A stretch of DNA of 64,000 nucleotides from Streptomyces zaomyceticus (GTDB taxonomy: Bacteria; Actinomycetota; Actinomycetes; Streptomycetales; Streptomycetaceae). How positions within the stretch are numbered: the first letter of the stretch is position 1; each line of letters opens with the position of its first letter. Below are positions 8,115-16,499 of this stretch, in pieces. The stretch is taken from the NCBI RefSeq assembly GCF_014656215.1, contig NZ_BNBZ01000024.1:1-64000 (forward strand), in the 5' to 3' direction. The notes beneath the pieces are model-generated. The model searched no databases. It was not told the DNA's origin and saw only the letters and a program-made list of their open reading frames with translations. The translations under genes and the position numbers were made by a program.

Positions 8115-9353
8115 TCAGGGGGCACGGAAGTCCTTGGCCGCCGGGTACGTCACGTGGGTGCACCCGCGCCGCTTCGTGATGTCGTCGACGTACGCGCGGA
8201 ACACGGCCGACAGCGTCCGGGCGCCGAGCACGTTGTCATAGGTGTAGCCGGCGCTGAGGGTGTGCAGGGCCGGTTTGCCGTCGCAGACGGACGAGGCCCA
8301 CCACGCGCCGCTCGCGTGTCCGGCCGTTCCCGCTGTGATGGTCTTGTCGTCAGTGCCGAGCCCGTCGTATCCCACGGTGTGCGCCTCGGGCCCGAAGAAG
8401 GAGGCGGTGCGCAGCCACCACGGTGAGTGGGTGAGCGCACTGCTCGCGGAGTCGTGTTCGTCCTCGGGCAGGCCGTCGGCGATACGACCCACCTGGTCGG
8501 GGCTGACCGCCAGAAGGCAGCTTTCGACGGGGGACGCGTCGGGGTCGGGTGTCGCAAGGGCGCGGTCGGGCAGTCGGCCCTGCCCTTGTGCCTGGACGTG
8601 TCGGGCGAACCAGCGGCATGAACCGTCCGTCGACCGCGCGGGGCGCAGCTCGGACGGTACGGACGGCAACTGCTGGTCGGGCAGGGCGGGCAGGTGGCTC
8701 CGGCAGCCGATCCGGTCGGTGAGCTCCTCGGCGGCCGAGCGGGCGATGTGGGCCAGGCGCTCACGGTCCGCTGCGGAGATGTCGTCGTAGTCGGCACGAG
8801 CCGTGACGTTCAGAAGCTTCGGGGCCGTGGCGCGGCTGCCGGGTCCGCACTCGGCGCGGACGGTGGTGTACCAGTCCCCGTACCGGCCCAGGGTGCCGTC
8901 GCCGATGGGTCGTGCTTCGGGGCGCCGGTCGGCAATCGCGGTGACATCGGATTTCCGAGTGTCGTGACTGTCGTGACTGTCGCGAAACGGTTCGAGGGTG
9001 CTGTCGTCGCCTATGCGGTGCAGGGGCGTGGACGTGTCGCTGACTCTCACCGTCAACGTGAACAGGCTCGTGGTCCTGCCGGGGCCCGGCACCTTGTAGA
9101 CGGTGCAGGAACCGGGCAGCTCATCCGCGTCGAGCCTGCTCCTGGGGGAATCGGCGGCCTTCGCGCGGAGCATCCCGCCCTGCAGATCCATCACCGCTGC
9201 GCCGGACACGAGCCCATCGCATGCCGCGCTGATGTCGCGCTCGCCGGCGGCACGGTCCCGGAAGTCGTCGAACGTCAACCAGCCCGCGTACAGGCTCAGC
9301 CCGATGCCGCCGCACGCCGTCCACTGCCACAGCCTGATCCACCCCGCGCGCAT
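8115..9353 (-). CDS. Membrane-anchored hypothetical protein, 412 aa
   Basis: ATG 9353 follows a GGAGGGG site. An N-terminal transmembrane helix (IRLWQWTACGGIGLSLYAGW) is followed by a large extracytoplasmic region. The body has several cysteine-containing segments (AACDGL, PGSCTVYKV, RAECGPGS, GCRSHLPAL, GSCRWFARHV, SCLLAVSP, VCDGKPAL, RGCTHVTY) that could form disulfides. This architecture, a short anchor with a disulfide-rich exported domain, is common in actinomycete proteins of unknown role. No catalytic motif was recognised. It is followed on the same strand by nothing close, and is preceded by the DoxX-like gene 213 bases away. Confidence 0.7.
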   Translation of the reverse strand: MRAGWIRLWQWTACGGIGLSLYAGWLTFDDFRDRAAGERDISAACDGLVSGAAVMDLQGGMLRAKAADSPRSRLDADELPGSCTVYKVPGPGRTTSLFTLTVRVSDTSTPLHRIGDDSTLEPFRDSHDSHDTRKSDVTAIADRRPEARPIGDGTLGRYGDWYTTVRAECGPGSRATAPKLLNVTARADYDDISAADRERLAHIARSAAEELTDRIGCRSHLPALPDQQLPSVPSELRPARSTDGSCRWFARHVQAQGQGRLPDRALATPDPDASPVESCLLAVSPDQVGRIADGLPEDEHDSASSALTHSPWWLRTASFFGPEAHTVGYDGLGTDDKTITAGTAGHASGAWWASSVCDGKPALHTLSAGYTYDNVLGARTLSAVFRAYVDDITKRRGCTHVTYPAAKDFRAP

Positions 9354-9565
9354 CGCGCACTCCCCTCCGAACCCGTCCCGCGCGATCACCGCCGCCCGCG
9401 CACCGAGCGTAGATGTCCGGGCCCGGGAGTGCCACCAGCTGACGAGCCGGGCACAGCGCCGGCCCCGGAGGCCCCCTGCTCGCGCCCTTCCACGACAGAG
9501 CCGCAGGCCTTCGCCGGTCTGCAGGGAGATCCGGGGCCCGGATCGTGCGAGGCGCCCCACAGAAC

Positions 9566-10072
9566 TCAGGCAGGTGCTCCGTCGGCGGGGCGGGTGGTCG
9601 CGGTACGTACCGGAGCGCAGGCCCACAGTGCGATGCCGATGAAGACCATCTGCTCGGGGATTCTGAACCACAGCGGCGTCGCCGCTTCCCCGTTGAACGG
9701 GATCTGCTCGACGGCCGCGTAGATGTTGGCCGGGAGCATCAGGAGGAACAGTGCGGCAAGGCCGAATCCCGCCGACCGCCGGGTGACCTGCCAGATGAGC
9801 CCTGCGGCACCGAGGAGTTCCAGGACACCCGTCGCGTAGACCGCGAGACCGGGGAACGGTACGAACGGCGGGACCATCGCGACCAGATCGTGCCGCCCCG
9901 GTATCGGGCCGACGGCCGACGGAAGGAAGTGCGCTGTCGCCGTGAAGACGAGCATGACCGCGAGGCCGTGCACGACGGACACTCGCCAGGTCGCGAACCG
10001 TCCGACGCCGAACGCGCCGAGCAGCCGAAACAGGACGGTGGGAACGGCGATGAGCATGAGTGTGCCGAACAT
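9566..10072 (-). CDS. DoxX-like membrane protein
   Basis: A 168-residue integral membrane protein with four hydrophobic helices: LMLIAVPTVLFRLLGAFGVG, VHGLAVMLVFTATAHFL, LAVYATGVLELLGAAGLIW and GFGLAALFLLMLPANIYAAV. The second helix contains the TAHF sequence and the third GVLELLGAAGL, both typical of DoxX/DoxD-like (DUF4281-type) proteins, some of which are subunits of quinone or thiosulfate oxidoreductases. ATG 10072 has an AAGGA site. An in-frame upstream start at 10105 is less likely. No partner oxidoreductase is adjacent, so function remains open. Confidence 0.8.
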   Translation of the reverse strand: MFGTLMLIAVPTVLFRLLGAFGVGRFATWRVSVVHGLAVMLVFTATAHFLPSAVGPIPGRHDLVAMVPPFVPFPGLAVYATGVLELLGAAGLIWQVTRRSAGFGLAALFLLMLPANIYAAVEQIPFNGEAATPLWFRIPEQMVFIGIALWACAPVRTATTRPADGAPA

Positions 10073-10204
10073 GGACGGAGAATCCTTTCGGTAGGTCGTG
10101 CACATCTGCAGACGGTCGCTCAGAGCCCTGTCGGGTCATGGCACAAGTCCGGCAGGTCACCACGCGAGGAACCTTTGAATCGTGGGCCCGCGCGGTGTCG
10201 GGCG

Positions 10205-10350
10205 TCAGGCAGTTCGGTCGTCGCGGTCGGCGGCCTCGGCCTGCGCCTTCTCGGTGAGGCGGCGCTTGGCCTCGTCCCAGGGGACGCCATGACGAGTACC
10301 GGCGCCTGCGGCGACGCGGGGTTCAGGGTGGTCCAGCGCAATGTGGGCAC
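10205..10350 (-). pseudogene. Chimeric remnant of two genes
   Basis: From GTG 10350 the frame reads PTLRWTTLNPASPQAPVLVM and then AS, closely resembling the N-terminus of a common Streptomyces monooxygenase-like family. After AS the homology stops. The following DNA, in another frame, encodes an intact-looking C-terminal tail (GVPWDEAKRRLTEKAQAEAA, ending at 10205) that resembles the end of a small antitoxin or regulator. Two unrelated gene pieces therefore appear joined by a deletion. No functional product is expected. This stretch otherwise fills the gap between the DoxX-like gene and the MerR gene. Confidence 0.4.
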
Positions 10351-10396
10351 GACGAAGTCCCCCTCCAGGAGGTCGGGTGGATGGACGTGACGACAG

Positions 10397-10426
10397 AATG
10401 GATAATAGCGCTATCCGCTATCCATT
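10397..10426. promoter_or_regulatory. Operator upstream of merR-type gene
   Basis: Perfect 8-base arms AATGGATA (10397-10404) and TATCCATT (10419-10426) enclose the 10-base palindrome ATAGCGCTAT (10405-10414). The sequence also contains a tandem GCTATCC repeat. It ends 16 bases before the regulator start codon and overlaps where a promoter must lie. Autoregulation by the MerR-type protein, or control by a TetR protein of the ATAGCGCTAT-binding type, is the likely role. Confidence 0.65.
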
Positions 10427-10442
10427 GCAGAGAGAGTGGCAC

Positions 10443-11138
10443 ATGAAGGTCTCCGAGCTCAGTCGACGCACCGGCGTACAAGTGCCCTTGATCAAGCACT
10501 ACTTGCGCGAAGGTCTCCTGCCGCCGGGGCGGGCCACCGCGTCCAACCAGGCCGAGTACGGCGAAGACCATGTGCACCGACTTCGGTTCATCCGCACGCT
10601 GATCGGGACCCGCGGCCTGTCGACCGGCGCGACGAAGGAGATCCTGGAGGCGATCACCGCCGAACAGGAGGATCTGCACCAGGTCTTCGGGATCGTGCTG
10701 GGTGTGCGACCGGCCGCGAACGAGGAGGAGGCTGGCAACCAGCCGTCCACAGAGGCGCCGGAGCACGCGGGTCTGGGCGACGCGCGCCGGCTGATCGCCG
10801 AGATGGGGTGGGAGGTGTCCCAGGGCAACCCCGCCGCTCACACCCTGGCGGAGGTCCTGACAGCGCTAGCCGGCCTGGGCTCGGACATCGACTGGCACAG
10901 CCTGCTGCCCTACGCCCGACTCGCCGACGGCATGGCCGACGTGGACATGCAGCAGATGAGGGGCGAACGCGGCCTGCTGGCCCAGGCCGAACGGGCCGTA
11001 CTGGTATCGGTCCTCCTCGAACCCGCCCTGCTGGCCCTGCGCAGGCTCGCCCAGGAGGACAAGTCGGCCCGGCACTTCGGCGGCGATGGGCCCGTCGCGA
11101 AGGATGACGGCGCGCACCTTGCCGACTCGGCCGATTGA
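10443..11138 (+). CDS. MerR family transcriptional regulator
   Basis: The 231-residue protein begins with a MerR winged helix-turn-helix (MKVSELSRRTGVQVPLIKHY, then LREGLLPPGR), followed by a wing-like YGEDHVHRLRFIRTLIGTRG region. The C-terminal part (residues about 85-230) is mostly helical and rather longer than a minimal MerR effector domain; it probably binds a ligand. ATG 10443 has an AGAGAG site and is preceded by a strong palindromic operator, suggesting autoregulation. No neighbouring transporter or enzyme is an obvious target, and the closest gene downstream encodes a DinB-like protein 240 bases away. Confidence 0.9.
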   Translation: MKVSELSRRTGVQVPLIKHYLREGLLPPGRATASNQAEYGEDHVHRLRFIRTLIGTRGLSTGATKEILEAITAEQEDLHQVFGIVLGVRPAANEEEAGNQPSTEAPEHAGLGDARRLIAEMGWEVSQGNPAAHTLAEVLTALAGLGSDIDWHSLLPYARLADGMADVDMQQMRGERGLLAQAERAVLVSVLLEPALLALRRLAQEDKSARHFGGDGPVAKDDGAHLADSAD

Positions 11139-11377
11139 ACTCAACCGGATCGGAGCGGAGCGGGCGAGACGAGGCGGGACTGCAGAAGAGGAGTCGAGAC
11201 CGGCACCGATGAGGCCTACGTCCTCGACAGCGCTCCGCTTGTTCCGTACGCGAATCGACTCGGCCCGCTCTGAACGTACCTAATGGAGCGTCAGTGGGTG
11301 CATCCCAAGGCCTGCAGCACGAGGGCGTTCGTAAATCCCTCGACACCGGTCGGGTCGATCGGGGACGCTTCGGCGCG

Positions 11378-11884
11378 ATGACAAGAATCGACGACACACC
11401 GACCGCGTGGGACGAGCGCAGCCAGCTCACCACGTTCCTCGACTACACCCGAGACACCGCCCGCGCCAAGTGCGACGGCGTCTCCGAGGAGAACGCGCGC
11501 AGGGCCCTCCTGCCGGGATCTCCGCTGATGACCCTGAGCGGACTGATCAACCACCTCCGCTGGGTCGAGTACTACTGGTTCCAGGTGGTCTTCCTCGGCG
11601 AGGAGGACCAAGGCCCCTGGACCGACGAGGACCCCGACCGCGAGATGCGCATCGCCGTCGACTTCCCGCTCGCGCAGCTGCTCGACGAGTACGCCGCACA
11701 GAGCGCCCGCTACCGCGAACTGGTCACGGCGAACGACCTGGACAACAAGGCGAAGCGACCCGTCCGCAACGGCCTCCACGTCGACCTGCGCTGGATCCTC
11801 CTGCACCTCACCGAGGAAACGGCTCGCCACAACGGGCACCTGGACATCCTGCGCGAGATGCTCGACGGCACGACCGGCGACTAG
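11378..11884 (+). CDS. DinB/DUF664 family protein
   Basis: The 168-residue protein has the four-helix DinB-like metal-binding fold. The conserved histidines are visible in LSGLINHLRWVEYYWFQ (first His) and in ILLHLTEETARHNGHLDIL (second and third His), the normal Ni/Zn/Fe triad. Bacterial relatives include mycothiol- or bacillithiol-dependent S-transferases; DUF664 members in actinomycetes are widespread but mostly uncharacterised. ATG 11378 fits the domain start. A 22-bp perfect hairpin follows the gene and separates it from the convergent SSI gene. Confidence 0.9.
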   Translation: MTRIDDTPTAWDERSQLTTFLDYTRDTARAKCDGVSEENARRALLPGSPLMTLSGLINHLRWVEYYWFQVVFLGEEDQGPWTDEDPDREMRIAVDFPLAQLLDEYAAQSARYRELVTANDLDNKAKRPVRNGLHVDLRWILLHLTEETARHNGHLDILREMLDGTTGD

Positions 11885-11962
11885 GACTCCTCCCCCTCGG
11901 TCCATCGGTGGCACCGCGGCACACCGGCACGTGCGAGAGCACGCACGTGGGCCGAAGACACC

Positions 11963-12009
11963 CATGCGAAACGCCTCGCCAAGAAAGTCTTGGCGAGGCG
12001 TTTCGCATG
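11963..12009. terminator. Perfect 22-bp bidirectional terminator
   Basis: Arms 11963-11984 and 11988-12009 pair perfectly around a 3-base loop. The hairpin sits between the convergent DinB-like and SSI genes, 9 bases past the SSI stop, so it should end both transcripts. Confidence 0.85.
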
Positions 12010-12018
12010 CGGTCACCA

Positions 12019-12426
12019 TCAGAACCAGAAGACAGCCCCGGTGTCGCGTACGGCTTCGCAGTTGTTGGAGTAGGTCTTGCTCCAGTCGATGGTGCGGCCC
12101 TTGTAGGTGCCACGGGCCGTCAGGGTCACCGGGGCGTACTCGGTGGTGCAGAAGCCCTGGGGCTCGCCGCGCAGAGCGTCGAAGTCACCGTCGGCCGCGT
12201 CGAGTGCCTTGCAGGCGTCCTCCTTGTACGGGTGCCCCACCTCGGTCCGCCCCGGGCAGTCGAGCCACACGATGTCGACCTTCTCGGTCTCGCCCTGCGT
12301 ACGGTCCGCGGTGAGCAGGATGTGCGCGTTCCCGGTCGGGGACGGGGCCGAGGTGGCGGCGACCGCGGCGGGAGAGAGCCCGGCGGTGAGGAGGGCGGCG
12401 GCGACCGCAGCGATGATCTTGTTCAT
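12019..12426 (-). CDS. SSI-family protease inhibitor
   Basis: The 135-residue precursor has a 23-residue signal peptide (MNKIIAAVAAALLTAGLSPA) and a mature Streptomyces subtilisin inhibitor domain. Both disulfide pairs are in place: the cysteines of DIVWLDCPGR and KEDACKAL, and those of GFCTTEYAP and SNNCEAV. The C-terminus GAVFWF matches the SSI end. The reactive loop reads C-T-T-E-Y-A-P, so by alignment with SSI (CPMVYDP) P1 is Thr and P1' is Glu, rather than the usual Met, Lys or Arg. The protein is secreted and likely controls an extracellular serine protease. Start ATG 12426; a further upstream start is not needed. Confidence 0.92.
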   Translation of the reverse strand: MNKIIAAVAAALLTAGLSPAAVAATSAPSPTGNAHILLTADRTQGETEKVDIVWLDCPGRTEVGHPYKEDACKALDAADGDFDALRGEPQGFCTTEYAPVTLTARGTYKGRTIDWSKTYSNNCEAVRDTGAVFWF

Positions 12427-12626
12427 ACTGAGGTCAACGCCCCCTCCATCCATGCGGTCACCTCGCCCAAAGGGGTGGCGACGGTATTTCAAACGATCGG
12501 AACCCGTCGAAGGGTTGCGGCATCAACACCGGACAGATGACGTGGACAAGATGCCGCCGAGACGGCACCGGCGCCGAGCGGAGAATCAGGTAGACGCAGG
12601 TCAACGCGATAATCGATCATTCGTTA

Positions 12627-13133
12627 ATGCCTCTGAGTGACACCCTTGCCCGAGTCGATGCGGACCTCGCAGCCGGTCGCGTTCCCGTCGCGCGTCAGCG
12701 CCTGCGCGGGCTTGTGTCATCGTTCCCGAACGACCTGATGCTTCGCCGACGACTGGCCGAGGTGTACCGCCTGTACGGGGAGCCTGCCGAGGCGGGCCGC
12801 TGGATGTATCTCGAAGAGGACCGGGACACGGCCGAGACCTCCGCTTTCGAGGCGAGGTACGGCACACCTGTGCAGCGCATGCGGGCACTCGCCTGGCAGG
12901 GCGGTGAGTCGCTTGCCCAGACAGCCTTCGCCGGAGAGCAACTGGCCTCGGTACGAGCGGCTTGCTCCGATGCGATGGGCCACTCCGTCGACTGGGACGC
13001 GGTGCCGTCCGGTGAGAAGGAAGTCGGCGAACGAAGCTCCTTCGCCAGCTTCCTGGCCGGAGTCGGATGCCTGGTGGCGATCCTTGCGTTCCTCGCCATC
13101 TGGGTGAACGGAGTCGTCGCCCTTTTCGACTGA
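12627..13133 (+). CDS. DUF6584-like protein with C-terminal membrane helix
   Basis: A 168-residue protein beginning MPLSDTLARVDADLAAGR, with a TPR-like helical pair (VARQRLRGLVSSFPNDLML, LRRRLAEVYRLYGEPAEAGR) followed by a GRWMYLEEDRDTAETSAFEA segment. This order is typical of the actinomycete DUF6584 family. Residues about 143-163 (FLAGVGCLVAILAFLAIWV) form a tail anchor, so the helical domain faces the cytoplasm. ATG 12627 lies in an unusually AT-rich stretch that probably includes the promoter. No function is known for the family. Confidence 0.8.
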   Translation: MPLSDTLARVDADLAAGRVPVARQRLRGLVSSFPNDLMLRRRLAEVYRLYGEPAEAGRWMYLEEDRDTAETSAFEARYGTPVQRMRALAWQGGESLAQTAFAGEQLASVRAACSDAMGHSVDWDAVPSGEKEVGERSSFASFLAGVGCLVAILAFLAIWVNGVVALFD

Positions 13134-13642
13134 GACCGTCCGCCAGGGTCTGCGTCGTGGGGTTTCACGGCGAGTCGAAGCACGCAGAGGTGACGCTCCC
13201 TCTCAACGCCTGCACCCGCGAGTACGCCGAGCCTGCCGATGACCACACCGTCCTCGTCCACGTTCGCAGCGTCGACGTCGACGGACGCCAGATGAGGGAG
13301 CCGTACGCGCACTGGCTCGCCGGGCAGGTGGGACTCATGGTCACCGGGCCGAGGCAGCGGTGCTGAGGCCTGGTGGCCGCCGAGAAGCTCGCGTGGGCGG
13401 CCTCGGCGCCGAGCCCGATGACCAGGTGCGGCTTCCCGATCCCGGGCAGCGTCGCGGGTGGTCCAGCGCTGGACACTGTCCGGCGGATCTTGAGCAGCCG
13501 GCGCATCGACGGCAGTGGAGATGCGCGGAGATTGCCTGGCACCGGCATGGTCAGGCACCACCAGGTCCAGTGACAATGTGGGCATCCTCGGGCCGTGCGC
13601 AACGTGCCTCTGGCCCGCTGGCGATCGGGGCGGAGCGGCACC
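13134..13642. other. 509 bases without a recognisable gene
   Basis: Several frames are open because of base composition, but none shows a recognisable domain, a good ribosome site or a consistent length. A plus-strand stretch near 13160-13366 and a minus-strand stretch near 13300-13560 read moderately protein-like, so eroded gene fragments are possible. The last 50 bases must carry the promoter of the membrane-protein gene at 13643. Confidence 0.4.
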
Positions 13643-13966
13643 ATGGCATGGGTAGTGGGAGCGGGCGGGTTCTTGGGACTGCTGGCGATCGTGTTGGGAA
13701 TCGTGACACTGCGGACGGGGTGGATCGTGCCCACGGCGCGTCGCCACGTCACCAGGCCCAAGCTCCAAGGCCTTGGCGCCCTGCTCACGGGCGCGTCCGC
13801 GCTTCTGCAGAGCCTCTTGTACTTTCAGTTCCTGCCGAGCGTTTCCTGGGACGTCCGCTTCTTCGGCGGAAATGCCCTCCTGTTCACCGGGCTCCTCCTC
13901 ATCGCTCTCAGCCAATTGCTCCCGCTTCGCCGGAACCCGGACCACGCCGATCCCTCAGGCACCTGA
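13643..13966 (+). CDS. Small membrane protein, 107 aa
   Basis: Three hydrophobic helices are evident: AWVVGAGGFLGLLAIVLGIV, GLGALLTGASALLQSLLYF and NALLFTGLLLIALSQLLPL, ending in a basic, hydrophilic tail. ATG 13643 follows a GGAGCGG site; a GTG at 13595 would add 16 basic residues. The protein is probably a plasma-membrane protein of unknown function, with no recognised family motif. It stands alone on the + strand. Confidence 0.65.
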   Translation: MAWVVGAGGFLGLLAIVLGIVTLRTGWIVPTARRHVTRPKLQGLGALLTGASALLQSLLYFQFLPSVSWDVRFFGGNALLFTGLLLIALSQLLPLRRNPDHADPSGT

Positions 13967-14075
13967 AGGGCGCCGTCAGATCATGATCGTTCCACGGACC
14001 GCGGGCCGAGGTCTTGGCGGCCCCCCGGCCGCAGACCAGAGCCGCCGCCTCGTCCGTGCGGACACGCAGAACCGG

Positions 14076-14510
14076 TCAGGGTGAGACTGCTCCGACGTTG
14101 AACGCCCAGACCAGGAGCGGAACCGCCTCCGGGTCCGCCCGGCCCGCCTCGCTTTCGGCCAGGAACCCCTCGATGACCGGCCCGAGGCGGTCGGAAAGTG
14201 CGTAGGCTCCACCGAACGGCAGATCGTCCGCCGGCACCGATCCTGTCGAGCACCGGAGCTGACCGGCCTGCTCGTCATGCCACACGTAGAAGGTCGCCAC
14301 CCCGGGCAAACCGAGCTCGCGGACACGAAGCTGGATGGCCGAGGCTGTCCGCTCGAAGGCGGCCCCCACCGCGGAGACGGACAACGACCTCCTGTCCTCG
14401 CCCTCTGCGCTCAAGCACCAGGTGTTGGTATCCCACTCCGCCCGACGGTCAGCCGGCTCCAGTACCAGAGGCTCGTCCGCCACCTCAGCGATCCACGTCA
14501 ACAGCACCAC
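14076..14510 (-). CDS. Hypothetical protein, about 144 aa
   Basis: A soluble protein with a conserved-looking core: EPADRRAEWDTNTWCLSAEG, ERTASAIQLRVRELGLPGVA, TFYVWHDEQAGQLRCSTGSV and DDLPFGGAYALSDRLGPVIE. I recall this pattern from Streptomyces proteins of unknown function, which usually have a longer C-terminus than seen here. GTG 14510 (with GGGGA upstream) is preferred; GTG 14585 is an alternative and would bring it within 5 bases of the upstream phosphotransferase-like gene. The two genes may form an operon. Confidence 0.65.
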   Translation of the reverse strand: MVLLTWIAEVADEPLVLEPADRRAEWDTNTWCLSAEGEDRRSLSVSAVGAAFERTASAIQLRVRELGLPGVATFYVWHDEQAGQLRCSTGSVPADDLPFGGAYALSDRLGPVIEGFLAESEAGRADPEAVPLLVWAFNVGAVSP

Positions 14511-14589
14511 GGCAGTATCCCCGCACGGGCCGTGGCGCCCAGGAACTGACGGCATCCACCACGCGTTCGTAGCACTGGCCCGCACGGCC

Positions 14590-15336
14590 TCACATCCGGG
14601 ATTTCAGCACGTCGACCTCACAGCCCGGCGCGAAGGGGTCGAACCCGTGCTCGATCAGCCAGCGAACTGCCAGCAGGCTGCGCAACGACCACCACGCACG
14701 GATCACGTCGAGGTCGATGTCGGTCCCATAGCCTACGAGGACGTCGTCGAGGCGGCTTTCGTGTCCGAGCGTGAAGGTGGCGAGGTCGTACAGCGCGTCA
14801 CCCCGGCCGGCCTCGGACCAGTCGATCACGCCCGTCACCTCGTCGCCTTCGACGAAGACGTGAGAGATCTGCAGGTCGCCGTGCGTGAACGCCGGAGTCC
14901 ACGGTCGCAGGGCGGCCTGGGCGACCCGGCGGTTACGGGTGACCAGGTCGGCGGGCAGGAGACCCTTCGTCACGAGCAATTCGCACTCGGCGTCGAGTTC
15001 CGCCGCCAGCGCGACGCTGCTCCGCCCGGCCCGACCCGGCCAGGGCGGCAGCGGCGCTTCGTGCAACGTGCGGATGGCGGCTCCCGCCGCGGCCCACGCC
15101 GCCGGCGACCCGGTCGACGGCCCGCCGAGGCGCCCGAGCGTCGTCCCTGGGAGTGCGGCGATCGCGAGCACGGGTGGCTTGCGCCACAGCACCTCGGGAG
15201 TCGGGACCGGCGCGCGGGACATCGCCTCGACCTCGACGTCGATACGCGCCTGATCGGCGTCCACCTTCAGGAACACATCACCGACGCGCAGCGTCGCGCG
15301 CTCGGAATGGGCGACGACAACCTCGACCTCATCCAT
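14590..15336 (-). CDS. Aminoglycoside phosphotransferase-like kinase
   Basis: This 248-residue protein has the APH/choline-kinase fold. The N-terminal lobe includes the nucleotide-contacting lysine in VGDVFLKVDAD. The catalytic loop is FTHGDLQISHVFVEGDEVTG, followed by VIDWSEAGRGDALYDLA, the metal-binding DxD-like region. The usual Asn of HGDxxxxN is replaced by His here, a variant seen in some actinomycete members. The substrate is unknown, and resistance should not be assumed because most such genes are not resistance determinants. Start ATG 15336. The neighbour downstream is the hypothetical gene at 14076. Confidence 0.85.
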   Translation of the reverse strand: MDEVEVVVAHSERATLRVGDVFLKVDADQARIDVEVEAMSRAPVPTPEVLWRKPPVLAIAALPGTTLGRLGGPSTGSPAAWAAAGAAIRTLHEAPLPPWPGRAGRSSVALAAELDAECELLVTKGLLPADLVTRNRRVAQAALRPWTPAFTHGDLQISHVFVEGDEVTGVIDWSEAGRGDALYDLATFTLGHESRLDDVLVGYGTDIDLDVIRAWWSLRSLLAVRWLIEHGFDPFAPGCEVDVLKSRM

Positions 15337-15378
15337 GGGCGACCAGTATCCCGGAGGTGATCGCCCATGTCGCCGGAC

Positions 15379-15823
15379 TTATCGCCTGCGACGACGCGGC
15401 CGACCCTGTCCACTGCCCGACAGCCTCGTGGGCGGCACCGAACCCGTGAAGCCGACGACCACGGACGTCGCGACGACCAGGAGGCCGGCCGTCCACCACC
15501 AGACCGCGATGTTGAGGAACCAAGCGTCCTCGTCGGGCTCCTCCTGTATGACGGCGACAAGGGCTGATCCGTCGGCGACCTCCGCCGCCCTGTCCCCGCG
15601 CTCAGGCAGGCTGTCGTTGACCACGTCGGCGAACGGGATGGTCGGCATGAGCGTGATCGAGAAGGTGCCGTGCCGATTCGGGCAGGCAGGGGTTGCTACG
15701 CGTCAGGACGCCGTTCGGGGACGGCTCGACGGTCTCGCTCCAGGCCTGGGGTCGCTCGTGGAGGAGGGCGTGGGTCGCGTCGAGGATCTCCACGTACGCG
15801 CCGTGGGGCAGCACACGCAACAC
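15379..15823 (-). pseudogene. Frameshifted membrane protein
   Basis: The first frame starts near 15823 (LRVLPHGAYVEILDATHALL, then TVEPSPNGVLTRSNPCLP). Removing one base in the GGG run at 15680-15682 (CCC on the coding strand) joins it to NRHGTFSITLMPTIPFADVV in the next frame. That frame continues through ALVAVIQEEPDEDAWFLNIA and a membrane helix (WWWTAGLLVVATSVVVGF) to the stop at 15379. The product would be about 147 residues, with a soluble N-terminal domain and one membrane segment. Either a real single-base mutation or a sequencing error explains it. Family unknown. Confidence 0.5.
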
Positions 15824-15859
15824 CTCCGGGGCCCCGCGACTCGACGCGACCGACTTCCT

Positions 15860-16138
15860 TCAGGACTCATCGGTGATGAGCCCGAGGCCCTCCGGGAGCT
15901 CTTCCAAGAAGCTGCGGCGTGCCGGGTCGGTCTCGGCGGATGCCATCTCGCCGACCAGGGCGATCAGCCCCTGCTGCTGATCACTCGGCAGGGTGCTGAC
16001 CACGTGGGCGACACCCTCCAGAACCTTGACTGCGTCGTCCTGATCCATCTGATCGTCGTCGGTTCCCTCGATGAACCACAGGACATCGAAGAGAGCGTCG
16101 GCCAAGGCATGGGTCAGAGACGGGTACGCGGACGTCAT
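15860..16138 (-). CDS. Hypothetical protein, 92 aa
   Basis: A small acidic helical protein: MTSAYPSLTHALADALFDVL, WFIEGTDDDQMDQDDAVKVL and a second helical half with VVSTLPSDQQQGLIALVGEM. ATG 16138 follows GGGAG with good spacing, while longer upstream frames lack a ribosome site. It lies 36 bases upstream of the frameshifted membrane-protein gene on the same strand, so the two were probably co-transcribed. The short acidic protein could be a partner or immunity protein, but nothing in the sequence proves that. Confidence 0.6.
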   Translation of the reverse strand: MTSAYPSLTHALADALFDVLWFIEGTDDDQMDQDDAVKVLEGVAHVVSTLPSDQQQGLIALVGEMASAETDPARRSFLEELPEGLGLITDES

Positions 16139-16499
16139 GCTGGGCTCCCGGAAGATCAACAGTGCAGTCCCGCCATCCCACCACACGCCACTGACATCGC
16201 TACGGGTGAGCCGACGCAAGGAGAGGACGGGTGGGGCAGAACTGCCAGGACTTCCCGTCGGGCTCGCGGAGGCCGGTACGAAAGCCACTCCCCCGTGGTC
16301 CGCCGCCACCGCCACCGCCTCCGCATGAATCCGTAGAACGCCCGCCGCGGTGCGTCGTCGCTCATGCACACGTGGCGCCGGTTGGGGCGGGGCTTCGCGA
16401 ACGGTGTGCGGTGCTCGGCGTGGTTGATCACGACGGTTTGCCGCCGGATAGGGTGAACGGGCTCCGGGAACACGGGGTCACTGTTCGGATGGGTGGGGA

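Noticed and set aside
13134..13642. A gene in this gap
   Set aside because: Open frames here match no domain and have no start signals; at most decayed fragments.
14590..15336. An aminoglycoside resistance gene
   Set aside because: The fold alone is not evidence for resistance; the catalytic loop has a variant His and no resistance context exists.
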